DNA of 64,000 nucleotides from Nocardioides luteus (GTDB lineage Bacteria; Actinomycetota; Actinomycetes; Propionibacteriales; Nocardioidaceae): NCBI RefSeq assembly GCF_015752315.1, contig NZ_JADOVJ010000001.1, positions 5,757,001-5,821,000 of the forward strand, given 5' to 3'. Below, in pieces: positions 8,825 through 17,161 of this stretch. How positions within the stretch are numbered: position 1 is the stretch's first letter; every line of letters begins with the position of its first letter. A program made the translations under genes and the position numbers. Below the pieces are notes generated by a model. It was not told where the DNA came from. It saw only the letters and a program-made list of their open reading frames with translations, and ran no database searches.

Positions 8825-10914
8825 CACGTACGAAATCATGGTGGGGCGCTCGCCGCCTGGTGGCCGCCGCGATCCTGCTGCCGGTCGTCGTGACGGCGCT
8901 CGCGCTCGTCGCGCTCGGCGACCGCACCGACAACCTCGACAAGGTCCCCGCCGCGGTGGTGAACCTCGACAAGCCGGTGACGACGGGGAGCGGGAAGGAC
9001 AAGCAGACGATCTACGCCGGGCGGGCGCTCGCCGCGGACCTGGTCTCCTCCTCGGGCTCCGGCTCGTCCGGGCCGACGCTCGGCTGGGAGCTCACCGACG
9101 AGGAGGACGCGCGCTCCGGCTATGCGGACGGGAAGTACGCCGCGGTCATCACGATCCCGGAGGATCTCTCCAAGACGCTGTCGGGGGTGCAGGGCAGCGA
9201 CCCGAGCGCCGGCCGGGTGACCGTGGAGGCGTCCGACGCCTCCAGCGAGGTCACCGCCGAGATCGCGCGGCAGGTCGCGCGGCAGTCCGCGTCGACCCTG
9301 GGACGTACGGTGACGACCACCTACCTCGACGGGGTCCGGGACGAGACCGGGAAGCTCAAGACCAGCCTGACCGACGCCGCCGATGGTGCCGATCAGCTCG
9401 CCGACGGCACTGCTGCCGCCGACTCGGGTGCGGGGAAGGTCGCCGACGGTGCCCGCGCGCTGAGCTCCGGTGCCTCCGGCGCCGCCGACGGCGCCTCGCA
9501 GGTCGCCGGTGGCCTCGACTCGCTCGCCGGCGGGACCGCCCGGCTGGAGTCGGGTGCGGGATCGCTGGCGACCGGCGCGGGCAAGGCGTCGAAGGGTGCG
9601 TCCTCGCTGTCGGCCGGCGCCGACGAGCTCAGCAGCGGGCTCGACCGGCTGGAGAGGTCGACCGCGGAGCTCCCGTCGCAGACCTCGGCGCTCGCCACCG
9701 GTGCCGCGCAGGTGTCGGAGGGTGTGGACGGCTACACCCAGCTCGCCAAGGGCTGGGCCCAGGCGTGCGCGAGCGACCCGCTGCTCGCGGCCTCCAAGCC
9801 GCAGCTGTGCGGCGCGACCGCGCAGGCGGTCGGCTCCGGAGGCGCGCAGGCCGACCAGCTCGCGGCCGGGGCGGACCAGGTGGCCTCGGGTGCCTCCGCG
9901 CTATCGCAGGCGGCCCCCGAGCTGGCCAGCGGGATCTCGTCGGCGGCGGACGGTGCCGGGAAGGTCGCGTCCGGGGCGTCCCGGCTCGCTTCGGCCAACG
10001 CGCGTGTGGCCTCCGGGGCGCGGGAGCTCTCCGCCGGTGTCGGTGAGGCGAACGACGGCGCCACCGAGCTGGCCTCCGGGGCCGACCGGCTGGCGTCGGG
10101 GACCAAGCAGCTCGAGGACGGCTCGGCGTCGCTGGCCACCGGGGCCGACGATCTCTCCTCCGGGACATCCTCGCTGAACGAAGGTGCCTCCTCGCTGGCG
10201 TCTGGTCTCGACGACGGCGCCTCGCAGATCGCGGTCCCCGGTGAGAAGCAGGCCGAGGTCGTCGCCGACCCGGTGCAGGTCTCGGTCGCGTCCGCGGCAT
10301 CGACCTCGGGAGCGACCCGGCTGGCGCCGGCGGTGATCGCGCTGGCGCTGTGGCTCGGGGCGTTCGCCGTCTACCTGCTCCGTCCGGCCTTCCCCGCCAA
10401 GCGGCTGCGCGAGGCTCTCACGGCACGCCGGCTCGCCTTCGTCGGGCTGTGGCCGGCGGCCCTGATCGGACTGGTGCAGGCGGCGCTCCTCGTCGGAGCG
10501 GCCCGTCTTCTCGGCGCGGATCTCGCGGAGCCGGTCGCCACGGTCGGGGTCGCGGTCCTTGCTGCGGTGGTCTTCGTCGCGGTCCACCAGGCCGTCGTCG
10601 CGCTCGCCGGCCAGCGTCGCGGCTGGCTGATCTCGCTCGCCTTCCTCGCCCTGCAGCTGGTCTCCCTCGGCGGGCTGCTGCCGGTCGCCACGGCGTCCGC
10701 GCCGTTCGGTGCGCTCGCCGGCATCCTGCCGGTCCCGCTCGCCGCCGAGGCGTTGCGCGGGGTCGTGGTCGCGCAGAGCGGTGCCGCGGTCGGTGCGCCG
10801 GTCGGGGGACTGGTCCTCTGGCTCCTGCTCGCGGTGGCGGTCAGCATCTTCGCGGCGGGTCGGGCGCAGCGTACGTCTGTGGCGGAGATCCGCGGGGTTG
10901 CGGCGGCCTGCTGA
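8821..10914 (+). CDS. YhgE/Pip-domain membrane protein
   Basis: The product is 697 residues. An N-terminal membrane segment (about residues 13-35) precedes a large extracytoplasmic region, about residues 40-500, that ends with a membrane block of five or six helices. From about residue 180 the outer region is built from short Ala/Gly/Ser repeats of the type DGAxxLASGAxxLxxG, typical of YhgE/Pip and phage-infection proteins and predicted to form long helical coils. The family is related to ABC-2 permease-like proteins (ESX/type VII and phage receptors). Translational coupling to the MMPL gene suggests an envelope-spanning partner. ATG 8821 was chosen because it overlaps the preceding stop codon and begins the positively charged anchor. 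Confidence 0.88.
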   Translation: MTRTKSWWGARRLVAAAILLPVVVTALALVALGDRTDNLDKVPAAVVNLDKPVTTGSGKDKQTIYAGRALAADLVSSSGSGSSGPTLGWELTDEEDARSGYADGKYAAVITIPEDLSKTLSGVQGSDPSAGRVTVEASDASSEVTAEIARQVARQSASTLGRTVTTTYLDGVRDETGKLKTSLTDAADGADQLADGTAAADSGAGKVADGARALSSGASGAADGASQVAGGLDSLAGGTARLESGAGSLATGAGKASKGASSLSAGADELSSGLDRLERSTAELPSQTSALATGAAQVSEGVDGYTQLAKGWAQACASDPLLAASKPQLCGATAQAVGSGGAQADQLAAGADQVASGASALSQAAPELASGISSAADGAGKVASGASRLASANARVASGARELSAGVGEANDGATELASGADRLASGTKQLEDGSASLATGADDLSSGTSSLNEGASSLASGLDDGASQIAVPGEKQAEVVADPVQVSVASAASTSGATRLAPAVIALALWLGAFAVYLLRPAFPAKRLREALTARRLAFVGLWPAALIGLVQAALLVGAARLLGADLAEPVATVGVAVLAAVVFVAVHQAVVALAGQRRGWLISLAFLALQLVSLGGLLPVATASAPFGALAGILPVPLAAEALRGVVVAQSGAAVGAPVGGLVLWLLLAVAVSIFAAGRAQRTSVAEIRGVAAAC

Positions 10915-10920
10915 GCGGGG

Positions 10921-11002
10921 GCCGCACGTGTAACACGTCGTTCGTAGCACTATCCGGTCGTTCTGATAGGGCGAGAAGTACTACGAACGACGTGTTACAG
11001 CT
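10921..11002. repeat. 82-bp palindromic intergenic element, copy 1 (probable bidirectional terminator)
   Basis: A 19-bp perfect arm at 10929-10947 is complementary to 10981-10999. An inner hairpin CTATC (10950-10954)/GATAG (10965-10969) sits in the loop. The element lies between the convergent YhgE and nitroreductase genes. A second copy at 35732-35813 differs at only 3 of 82 positions, so this is a dispersed repeat and not a chance terminator. Confidence 0.85.
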
Positions 11003-11025
11003 TGTCTACAGCTCGGCGCGACCGA

Positions 11026-11718
11026 TCAGAGCGAGGTGTCGTGCAGCACGATGTGCTCGTCGAGCGGGGCGCGGCCCATCGCGACGCGGTTGACCGGGGC
11101 CTCGGGGTCGGCGGTGCCGAAGGAGATGCCGTAGAGCAGCTTGAGGTCGGCCGGGAGGCCGAGGTGGGCGCGGACGGCGTCGGCGAACAGGCCGTGCATG
11201 CCCTGCGGGACACCGTGGTAGCCGCGGGCGGTGAGGGAGAGCAGGAAGTTCTGGGCGTACATGCCGACGTCGTTGGCCGCGCGTACGACATCGCCGAGCT
11301 CCGGCACGAAGAGCAGGGCGACGTGGGGCGCACCGTAGAAGCGGAGGTTCTCGGCGACGGCCTTGGTGCGCCCGTCGGCGTCGTCGCGAGCGATGCCCAT
11401 GGCGCCGTAGAGGGCGGCCCCGGCACGCTGCGACCGCTGGACGTGGACGCTGTCGTCGTCTCCGTACGTCGTGGTGAAGTCGGGGCTCATCTGGCCGGCC
11501 TCGAACGCCTTGAGCATCGCGTTGCTGAGCTGGTCGCGGGCCTCGCCGGAGAAGACGTGGACCTCCCAGGGCTGGGTGTTGCTGTGCGACGGGGCGCGCT
11601 GGGCGTCCTCGAGCACACCGCGGATGTCGTCGGCCGGCACCGGGTCGGGCAGGAAGGCCCGCGCGGAGCGGCGGGACCGGATCACGTCCGTGAAGTTGTC
11701 GACGGCGGTCGTGCTCAC
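11026..11718 (-). CDS. Nitroreductase-family FMN oxidoreductase
   Basis: The product is 230 residues from GTG 11718, the normal size for the family. The N-terminus has the FMN-phosphate-binding RSRRSARAF and then QRAPSHSNTQPW, and a central GALYGAMGIARDD region. Members reduce nitro compounds, quinones or other electron-poor substrates with NAD(P)H. A longer frame to 11832 lacks a start signal and reads as non-family sequence. The start sits behind a GAGAGGAA purine run. No operon partner is adjacent. Confidence 0.85.
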   Translation of the reverse strand: MSTTAVDNFTDVIRSRRSARAFLPDPVPADDIRGVLEDAQRAPSHSNTQPWEVHVFSGEARDQLSNAMLKAFEAGQMSPDFTTTYGDDDSVHVQRSQRAGAALYGAMGIARDDADGRTKAVAENLRFYGAPHVALLFVPELGDVVRAANDVGMYAQNFLLSLTARGYHGVPQGMHGLFADAVRAHLGLPADLKLLYGISFGTADPEAPVNRVAMGRAPLDEHIVLHDTSL

Positions 11719-11935
11719 AGGAAGGGTTCCTCTCAGGTCTGCCGAGGACTGATGGCCTCGGTCCACTCCTGAGGCAATACGGAGGGACTCTCCGGTATTC
11801 CGAGGGTGGAGCGAACGTGGCCCATCACACATCTCCGGGGGCCTACCCGGTTCGGGTGATACCCGAGGGCCGGACGGAAGCCTTTACCGGGTCGCGTCGA
11901 AGACTCGAGGTCCGACCTATCTGAGGGGGAAACCC
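11719..11935. other. Divergent promoter region, nitroreductase / secreted protein
   Basis: This gap has no convincing ORF. It contains an imperfect dyad near 11777-11800 (AATACGGAG and CTCCGGTATT) upstream of the nitroreductase and a short CCCG/CGGG dyad near 11846-11864. Both are candidate operators. No clear -35/-10 pair was recognised. Confidence 0.4.
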
Positions 11936-12823
11936 ATGATCCGAAAGCTCGTCTGTGCCGTCGCGGCGGGGGTCGCCGCGGCGGCGCTCTGGTCGATGCC
12001 GGCCTCGGCTGCGCCGCTGCTGCAGCTCTCCGGCGCGATCTTCACCACCGACGTCTCCGGCGCGCCTGTCAACCTCAACCACTACGCCGCCAAGCAGGAC
12101 GTCTACCTCAACGGTGGTCCCGGCATCAACGCGCCCGATGACGCCGCCGGCCTGCCTGCCGGGATCTACGCCTTCCAGGTGACCGACCCGTCCGGCAAGA
12201 CGCTGCTCTCCACCGACGCCGTCGAGTGTCGCCTGGTCCAGGTCGACGACAGCGGCCGCTTCGTCAGCGTCGCACCCAGCGGCGGCTGCGCGCACGCGAC
12301 CGGCACCGACGCGGAGGACGGCGGCATCACCGTTCAGCTGTTCCCCTACCTCGACACCCCGAACAACGGTGGCGAGTACAAGGTCTGGCTGACGCCGTAC
12401 GCCGCGCTCGACTCCACCGCGCCCGGCAACCGGCACGGCTTCGTCCCGTCCGACAGCAAGACCGACAACTTCAAGGTCCGGGCCCGGGCGATCGTCGAGA
12501 TCGACACCCGGTTCTCGCGGCACGGCGGGCCGTTCATCGACGGTCTGGCTGCCGAGTGGACCGACACCCTGGGTGCGCACAACGTGAAGTACTCCGAGTA
12601 CAACCCGGCGGTCCTCGCGTTCCACGAGGCGCACGTCGAGGCCGCGGAGGCGGGGTTGCACAAGATCACCGTGAGTGACCAGGCCGGCTGCGAGATCGAT
12701 GACGTGCACTACGCCGGGCAGACCTTCCTGCCCGACGCGAGCGGCTCGGTCACCGTTCCGGTGCTGGTCAAGAAGCACATGAGCGGAGAGCACACCTACT
12801 GGGTGGACGTGCACTGCGTCTGA
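11936..12823 (+). CDS. Secreted protein of unknown family
   Basis: The product is 295 residues with a clear Sec signal peptide: MIRKL, a hydrophobic stretch, and PASAAP near residue 25. The mature part has several cysteines and reads as beta-rich. Its middle contains LTPYAALD and NFKVRARAIVEIDTRF, features that resemble carbohydrate- or surface-exposed Ig-like domains, but I do not recognise a named family. It stands alone between the nitroreductase promoter and a short hairpin at its 3' end. The product is likely extracellular. Confidence 0.75.
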   Translation: MIRKLVCAVAAGVAAAALWSMPASAAPLLQLSGAIFTTDVSGAPVNLNHYAAKQDVYLNGGPGINAPDDAAGLPAGIYAFQVTDPSGKTLLSTDAVECRLVQVDDSGRFVSVAPSGGCAHATGTDAEDGGITVQLFPYLDTPNNGGEYKVWLTPYAALDSTAPGNRHGFVPSDSKTDNFKVRARAIVEIDTRFSRHGGPFIDGLAAEWTDTLGAHNVKYSEYNPAVLAFHEAHVEAAEAGLHKITVSDQAGCEIDDVHYAGQTFLPDASGSVTVPVLVKKHMSGEHTYWVDVHCV

Positions 12824-12835
12824 GGCTTCTGCCTC
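12822..12835 (+). terminator. Short hairpin after the secreted-protein gene
   Basis: GAGGC (12822-12826) and GCCTC (12831-12835) form a 5-bp stem with a TTCT loop directly at the stop codon. It is short and has no U-tract, so termination is only plausible. Confidence 0.35.
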
Positions 12836-12867
12836 TGACTCTCAACCGGTCACCGTGACCATCAACC

Positions 12868-12884
12868 TAGCATTTGCTTGGTAG
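12868..12884. promoter_or_regulatory. KstR2-type operator upstream of the Rv3549c-like SDR
   Basis: TAGCATTTGCTTGGTAG matches the right half of the mycobacterial KstR2 consensus AnCAAGnnCTTGnT exactly, with two mismatches in the left half. It lies 20 bp before the SDR start codon. The same TTGCTTGGTAG half-site recurs at 34752, with related versions upstream of the other steroid genes. Confidence 0.7.
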
Positions 12885-12903
12885 GCGCTCTAGACTGCCG
12901 GAC

Positions 12904-13671
12904 ATGGCAGTCGAGATCGACTTCAGCGGCAAGGTGGTCGCGGTGACCGGTGGCGCCCGCGGGGTGGGCGCCGGGATCGTCGCGCGGTTCCTCGAGGCCG
13001 GCGCGGAGGTCGAGATCTGCGGCCGGACGGCTCCGGCCGAGCTGCCGGTGATCGACGGTCGCAAGCCGGTCTTCTCCCAGGTCGACGTCCGGGATCCCGA
13101 GCAGGTCGCGGCGTGGATCGCCGCCATCACCTCGCGGCTCGGGCGGCTCGACGTGGTCGTCAACAACGCCGGTGGCGCGCCCTACGCCGACTTCGTGACC
13201 GCGTCGCCGCGCTTCCACGAGAAGATCTCGGCGATCAACTTCCTGGCCACCGCCTACGTCTGCCAGGCGGCGTACGAGGCGCTGAAGGCCTCCCGCGGGT
13301 CCATCGTCAACATCAGCTCGATCTCGGCACGGCGGCCCAGCCCCGGGACCGCGGTCTACGGTGCCGCGAAGGCGGCCGTGGAGAGCCTGACCGGGTCGAT
13401 CGCGGTCGAGTGGGCTCCGGACGTACGCGTCAACGCCATCTCCTGCGGGATCGTCGCCACCCCCGGGTCCGAGGACCACTACGGCAGCCCGGGGCAGCGG
13501 GCTGCGGTGGCCGCGACCATCCCGCGCGGCGTCTTCGGGACCCCCGAGGAGATCGGCGACGCCTGCCTGATGCTCGCCTCCCCGCTCGCCACGCACATCA
13601 CCGGTGCGGTCCTCGCCGTCGACGGCGGCGGGGAGTGGCCCGCCTTCCTCCAGCACACCCCCAACTCCTGA
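12904..13671 (+). CDS. Short-chain dehydrogenase, Rv3549c-like (KstR2 regulon)
   Basis: The product is 255 residues from ATG 12904. It has the classical SDR pattern: TGGARGVGAG cofactor loop at the N-terminus, NNAGG, and the SSI...YGAAK catalytic Ser-Tyr-Lys set. The segment RRPSPGTAVYGAAKAAVESL closely resembles the M. tuberculosis KstR2-regulon SDR Rv3549c, of similar length. That protein is placed in steroid ring C/D catabolism, but its exact reaction is not something I can state with certainty. A KstR2-type operator lies 20-36 bp upstream and the FadA3-like thiolase follows after a 9-bp gap, so the two form an operon. Confidence 0.85.
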   Translation: MAVEIDFSGKVVAVTGGARGVGAGIVARFLEAGAEVEICGRTAPAELPVIDGRKPVFSQVDVRDPEQVAAWIAAITSRLGRLDVVVNNAGGAPYADFVTASPRFHEKISAINFLATAYVCQAAYEALKASRGSIVNISSISARRPSPGTAVYGAAKAAVESLTGSIAVEWAPDVRVNAISCGIVATPGSEDHYGSPGQRAAVAATIPRGVFGTPEEIGDACLMLASPLATHITGAVLAVDGGGEWPAFLQHTPNS

Positions 13672-13680
13672 GGAGAAAAC

Positions 13681-14898
<1,218 letters not shown>

Positions 14899-14899
14899 T

Positions 14900-14925
14900 C
14901 CCGCCGAATCGGTAGAAGCGGCGGG
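14900..14925. terminator. Hairpin between the thiolase and toxin genes
   Basis: CCCGCCG (14900-14906) pairs with CGGCGGG (14919-14925). It sits in the 27-bp gap between two convergent genes and could serve both strands. Confidence 0.6.
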
Positions 14926-15177
14926 TCAGACGCTCCGCCGGCCGAGGTGGATGACCGCGACAGTGATCCGGCGCTCCTCGACGACGTAGACGATCCGGTA
15001 GCGGCCGACGCGGAGGCGGTAGCGGTCCTTGCCCCAGGCGTAGGCACCGACATCGCGCGGGGTCTCGGCCAGGGTGTCGACGGTGTCGAAGACCTGGATC
15101 AGGCCGATCGGGTCGTCGTCGACGTACGCCTCGGCCGACTGCAACGCTTCGTCGGCCCAGACGACCTGATAGGTCAC
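14926..15177 (-). CDS. RelE/ParE-family toxin
   Basis: The product is 83 residues. The pattern of an alpha-helical start, a conserved RLRVGRYRIVYVVEE core and a basic C-terminal VIHLGRR is that of RelE-fold mRNA interferases, which cut mRNA at the ribosome. The gene overlaps the antitoxin gene by 4 bp, the usual antitoxin-first order. The substrate specificity cannot be told from sequence. Its presence at the edge of the steroid genes is a typical chromosomal toxin-antitoxin site. Confidence 0.85.
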   Translation of the reverse strand: MTYQVVWADEALQSAEAYVDDDPIGLIQVFDTVDTLAETPRDVGAYAWGKDRYRLRVGRYRIVYVVEERRITVAVIHLGRRSV

Positions 15178-15434
15178 TCGCCGAGCGGGCGGTCGAGACC
15201 GAGGGCGCGGCGGGCCTCGGCGTGCGGGGTGTAGCGGACCTCGCCGAGCTCGCGGCGCAGCGAGTAGCGCGCGATGGCGAGATCGTCCTCGAGGTCCTCG
15301 ATGCGCCGGTCGTGGTCGTTGAGGTAGGCCCGGATGGCCTCGCGGGCGATCTCCTGCTTGGACCGGTTCTCCGTCCGGGCGCGGTCGGTCAGCAGCCGGT
15401 CGTCGGCCTCGCTGAGTCGCAGAGTCATAGCCAT
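15174..15434 (-). CDS. Antitoxin of the RelE pair (ribbon-helix-helix type)
   Basis: The product is 86 residues from ATG 15434. The N-terminal MAMTLRLSEADDRLL is a short beta strand plus helix typical of ribbon-helix-helix DNA-binding antitoxins, followed by KQEIAREAIRAYL and a helical toxin-wrapping C-terminus. The longer frame upstream has no plausible start. It would bind and neutralise the toxin and autoregulate the operon. Confidence 0.8.
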   Translation of the reverse strand: MAMTLRLSEADDRLLTDRARTENRSKQEIAREAIRAYLNDHDRRIEDLEDDLAIARYSLRRELGEVRYTPHAEARRALGLDRPLGE

Positions 15435-15517
15435 GGACCCAGCGTAACCCGAAGTGGTATCACGCGGTATCGTACGTGCGTCGGAACGTCGAGTTTCAGC
15501 CTGGGGGATATCCGAAC

Positions 15518-17110
15518 ATGTCGCTGACCGCGCTCTATCTGCTCGTCGCACTGGGAGCGGGGCTGGTCGCGATGTTCCTCCGGCTCCCGCCGCTGGTCGG
15601 CTTCCTGGCGGCCGGGTTCGGGCTGCACGCCGCCGGCGTCGGCGAGCTGGAGGGCCTGCACACGCTGGCCGACCTGGGCGTCACGCTGCTCCTGTTCGGC
15701 ATCGGCCTCAAGCTCGACGTGAGGTCGCTGCTCCGGCCCGACGTGTGGCTGAGCACCTTCGCCCACCTCGGTTTCAGCGTGATCATCGGCGTCGGGCTGC
15801 TGGCCGGCATCGCGCCGCTCGGCTTCGCGCTCCTCGCCGACGCCGACCTGGGCGAGATGGCGCTGATCGCGTTCGTCCTCTCCTTCTCGAGCACCGTGTT
15901 CGCGATCAAGGTCCTCGACGAGCGCCACGACAACAACACCCTCTACGGCCGGATCGCCATCGGTGTGCTGGTCATGCAGGACATCGTCGCGGTCGCGTTC
16001 CTGACGATCTCCAAGGGTCACTGGCCCTCGCCGTGGGTCTTCGCGCTGGTGCTGCTCCTCCCCGGCGCCTGGCTCGCCCACCGCATCTGGGACCGGATCA
16101 CCTCCGCCGAGCTGACCGCTCTGTTCGGCCTGGCGATCGCGCTCGTGCCGGGTTACTGGCTCTTCGAGACCGTGGGGCTCAAGGGCGACCTCGGGGCACT
16201 GGTCGTCGGCGTACTCCTCGGGTCGCACGCGAAGGCGCCGGCCCTGGCCAAGCTGCTGTTCAGCACCAAGGAGCTCTTCCTCATCGCGTTCTTCCTGAGC
16301 ATCGGGCTGACCGGGGTGCCCTCGCTGGAGGACCTGGCGCTGGCCTCCGTGCTGCAGATCCTGCTGCCGCTGCAGGCCGCGGCGTACGTCGTGATCTTCA
16401 CCGTCATGGGGCTGCGCTACCGCACCGCGACGCTGGCCTCGTTCACGCTGACCAACTACTCCGAGTTCGGGCTGATCGTGATCGTCATCGCCTCGGCGAC
16501 CGGGCTGGCCTCGGCGCAGTGGCAGACCGTGCTCGCGGTCGCGACCTCGCTCTCGTTCCTGGTGGCCGCCGTCTTCAACGCGTACGCCGCTAAGCTCATC
16601 AACCTGCTCAACCGCCTGCTGCCGGAGCGGAGGCCGGAGCGGCTCCAGGAGGCCGACCGGCCGATCAACCTGGGCGACGCCAAGGCGCTGGTGGTCGGGA
16701 TGGGCCGGGTGGGACGTACGACCTACGAGGAGCTGCGCGACACCCAGGGCTACCACGTGCTGGCGGTCGAGCACGACTCGCTGCGGGCGGCCTCGCTCAA
16801 GGAGGAGGGCTTCGACGTCGTCGAGGCCGACGCCACCGACCAGGACTTCTGGGAGCGGGTCAAGAAGGGCGCCGGCATGGAGCTGGTCGTCCTCACGATG
16901 CCCTTCCACGGCGACAACCTGCTCGCCATGGACCTGCTCCGCAAGCTCGGGTTCAAGGGCACGGTCGCCGCCATCGCGCTGCGCCCCGAGGAGCGCGACG
17001 AGCTCAAGAAGCGCGGCGCCCACGCCGTCCTGAACCTGTACGCCTCGGCCGGCTCCGATCTCGCCGAGAAGGCGCTTCGGGTCAACCAGGAACGCCAGCT
17101 CTCCGCGTGA
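15518..17110 (+). CDS. CPA2 cation:proton antiporter with TrkA-N (RCK) domain
   Basis: The product is 530 residues from ATG 15518 (GGGGGATAT upstream). Residues 1 to about 365 hold some twelve membrane segments of a KefB/CPA2 exchanger, with FGIGLKLD and LKGDLGALVVGVLLGSH motifs. Residues from about 385 onward form an NAD-binding RCK domain with the loop GMGRVGRTTY near residue 390. It should move K+ or Na+ in exchange for H+ and respond to nucleotides or redox state. It is not part of the steroid pathway. The stop codon lies inside the stem of the palindromic element at 17109. Confidence 0.88.
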   Translation: MSLTALYLLVALGAGLVAMFLRLPPLVGFLAAGFGLHAAGVGELEGLHTLADLGVTLLLFGIGLKLDVRSLLRPDVWLSTFAHLGFSVIIGVGLLAGIAPLGFALLADADLGEMALIAFVLSFSSTVFAIKVLDERHDNNTLYGRIAIGVLVMQDIVAVAFLTISKGHWPSPWVFALVLLLPGAWLAHRIWDRITSAELTALFGLAIALVPGYWLFETVGLKGDLGALVVGVLLGSHAKAPALAKLLFSTKELFLIAFFLSIGLTGVPSLEDLALASVLQILLPLQAAAYVVIFTVMGLRYRTATLASFTLTNYSEFGLIVIVIASATGLASAQWQTVLAVATSLSFLVAAVFNAYAAKLINLLNRLLPERRPERLQEADRPINLGDAKALVVGMGRVGRTTYEELRDTQGYHVLAVEHDSLRAASLKEEGFDVVEADATDQDFWERVKKGAGMELVVLTMPFHGDNLLAMDLLRKLGFKGTVAAIALRPEERDELKKRGAHAVLNLYASAGSDLAEKALRVNQERQLSA

Positions 17111-17158
17111 GCTGTGAAGCCGAGAGTGACCCAGGGGCCACTCTCGGCTTCACGGCTC
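17109..17158. repeat. GTGAAGC palindromic terminator element, copy 1
   Basis: GAGCTGTGAAGCCGAGAGTG (17109-17128) pairs with 17139-17158 over 20 positions with one G-T wobble and a 10-nt loop. It sits between two convergent genes. A second copy at 31068-31115 has the same stem with paired base changes. Confidence 0.85.
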
Positions 17159-17161
17159 GGG

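Noticed and set aside
6080..8839. A 919-codon open frame on the minus strand
   Set aside because: It lies across the MMPL gene with no domain and no start signal; codon bias belongs to the + strand gene.
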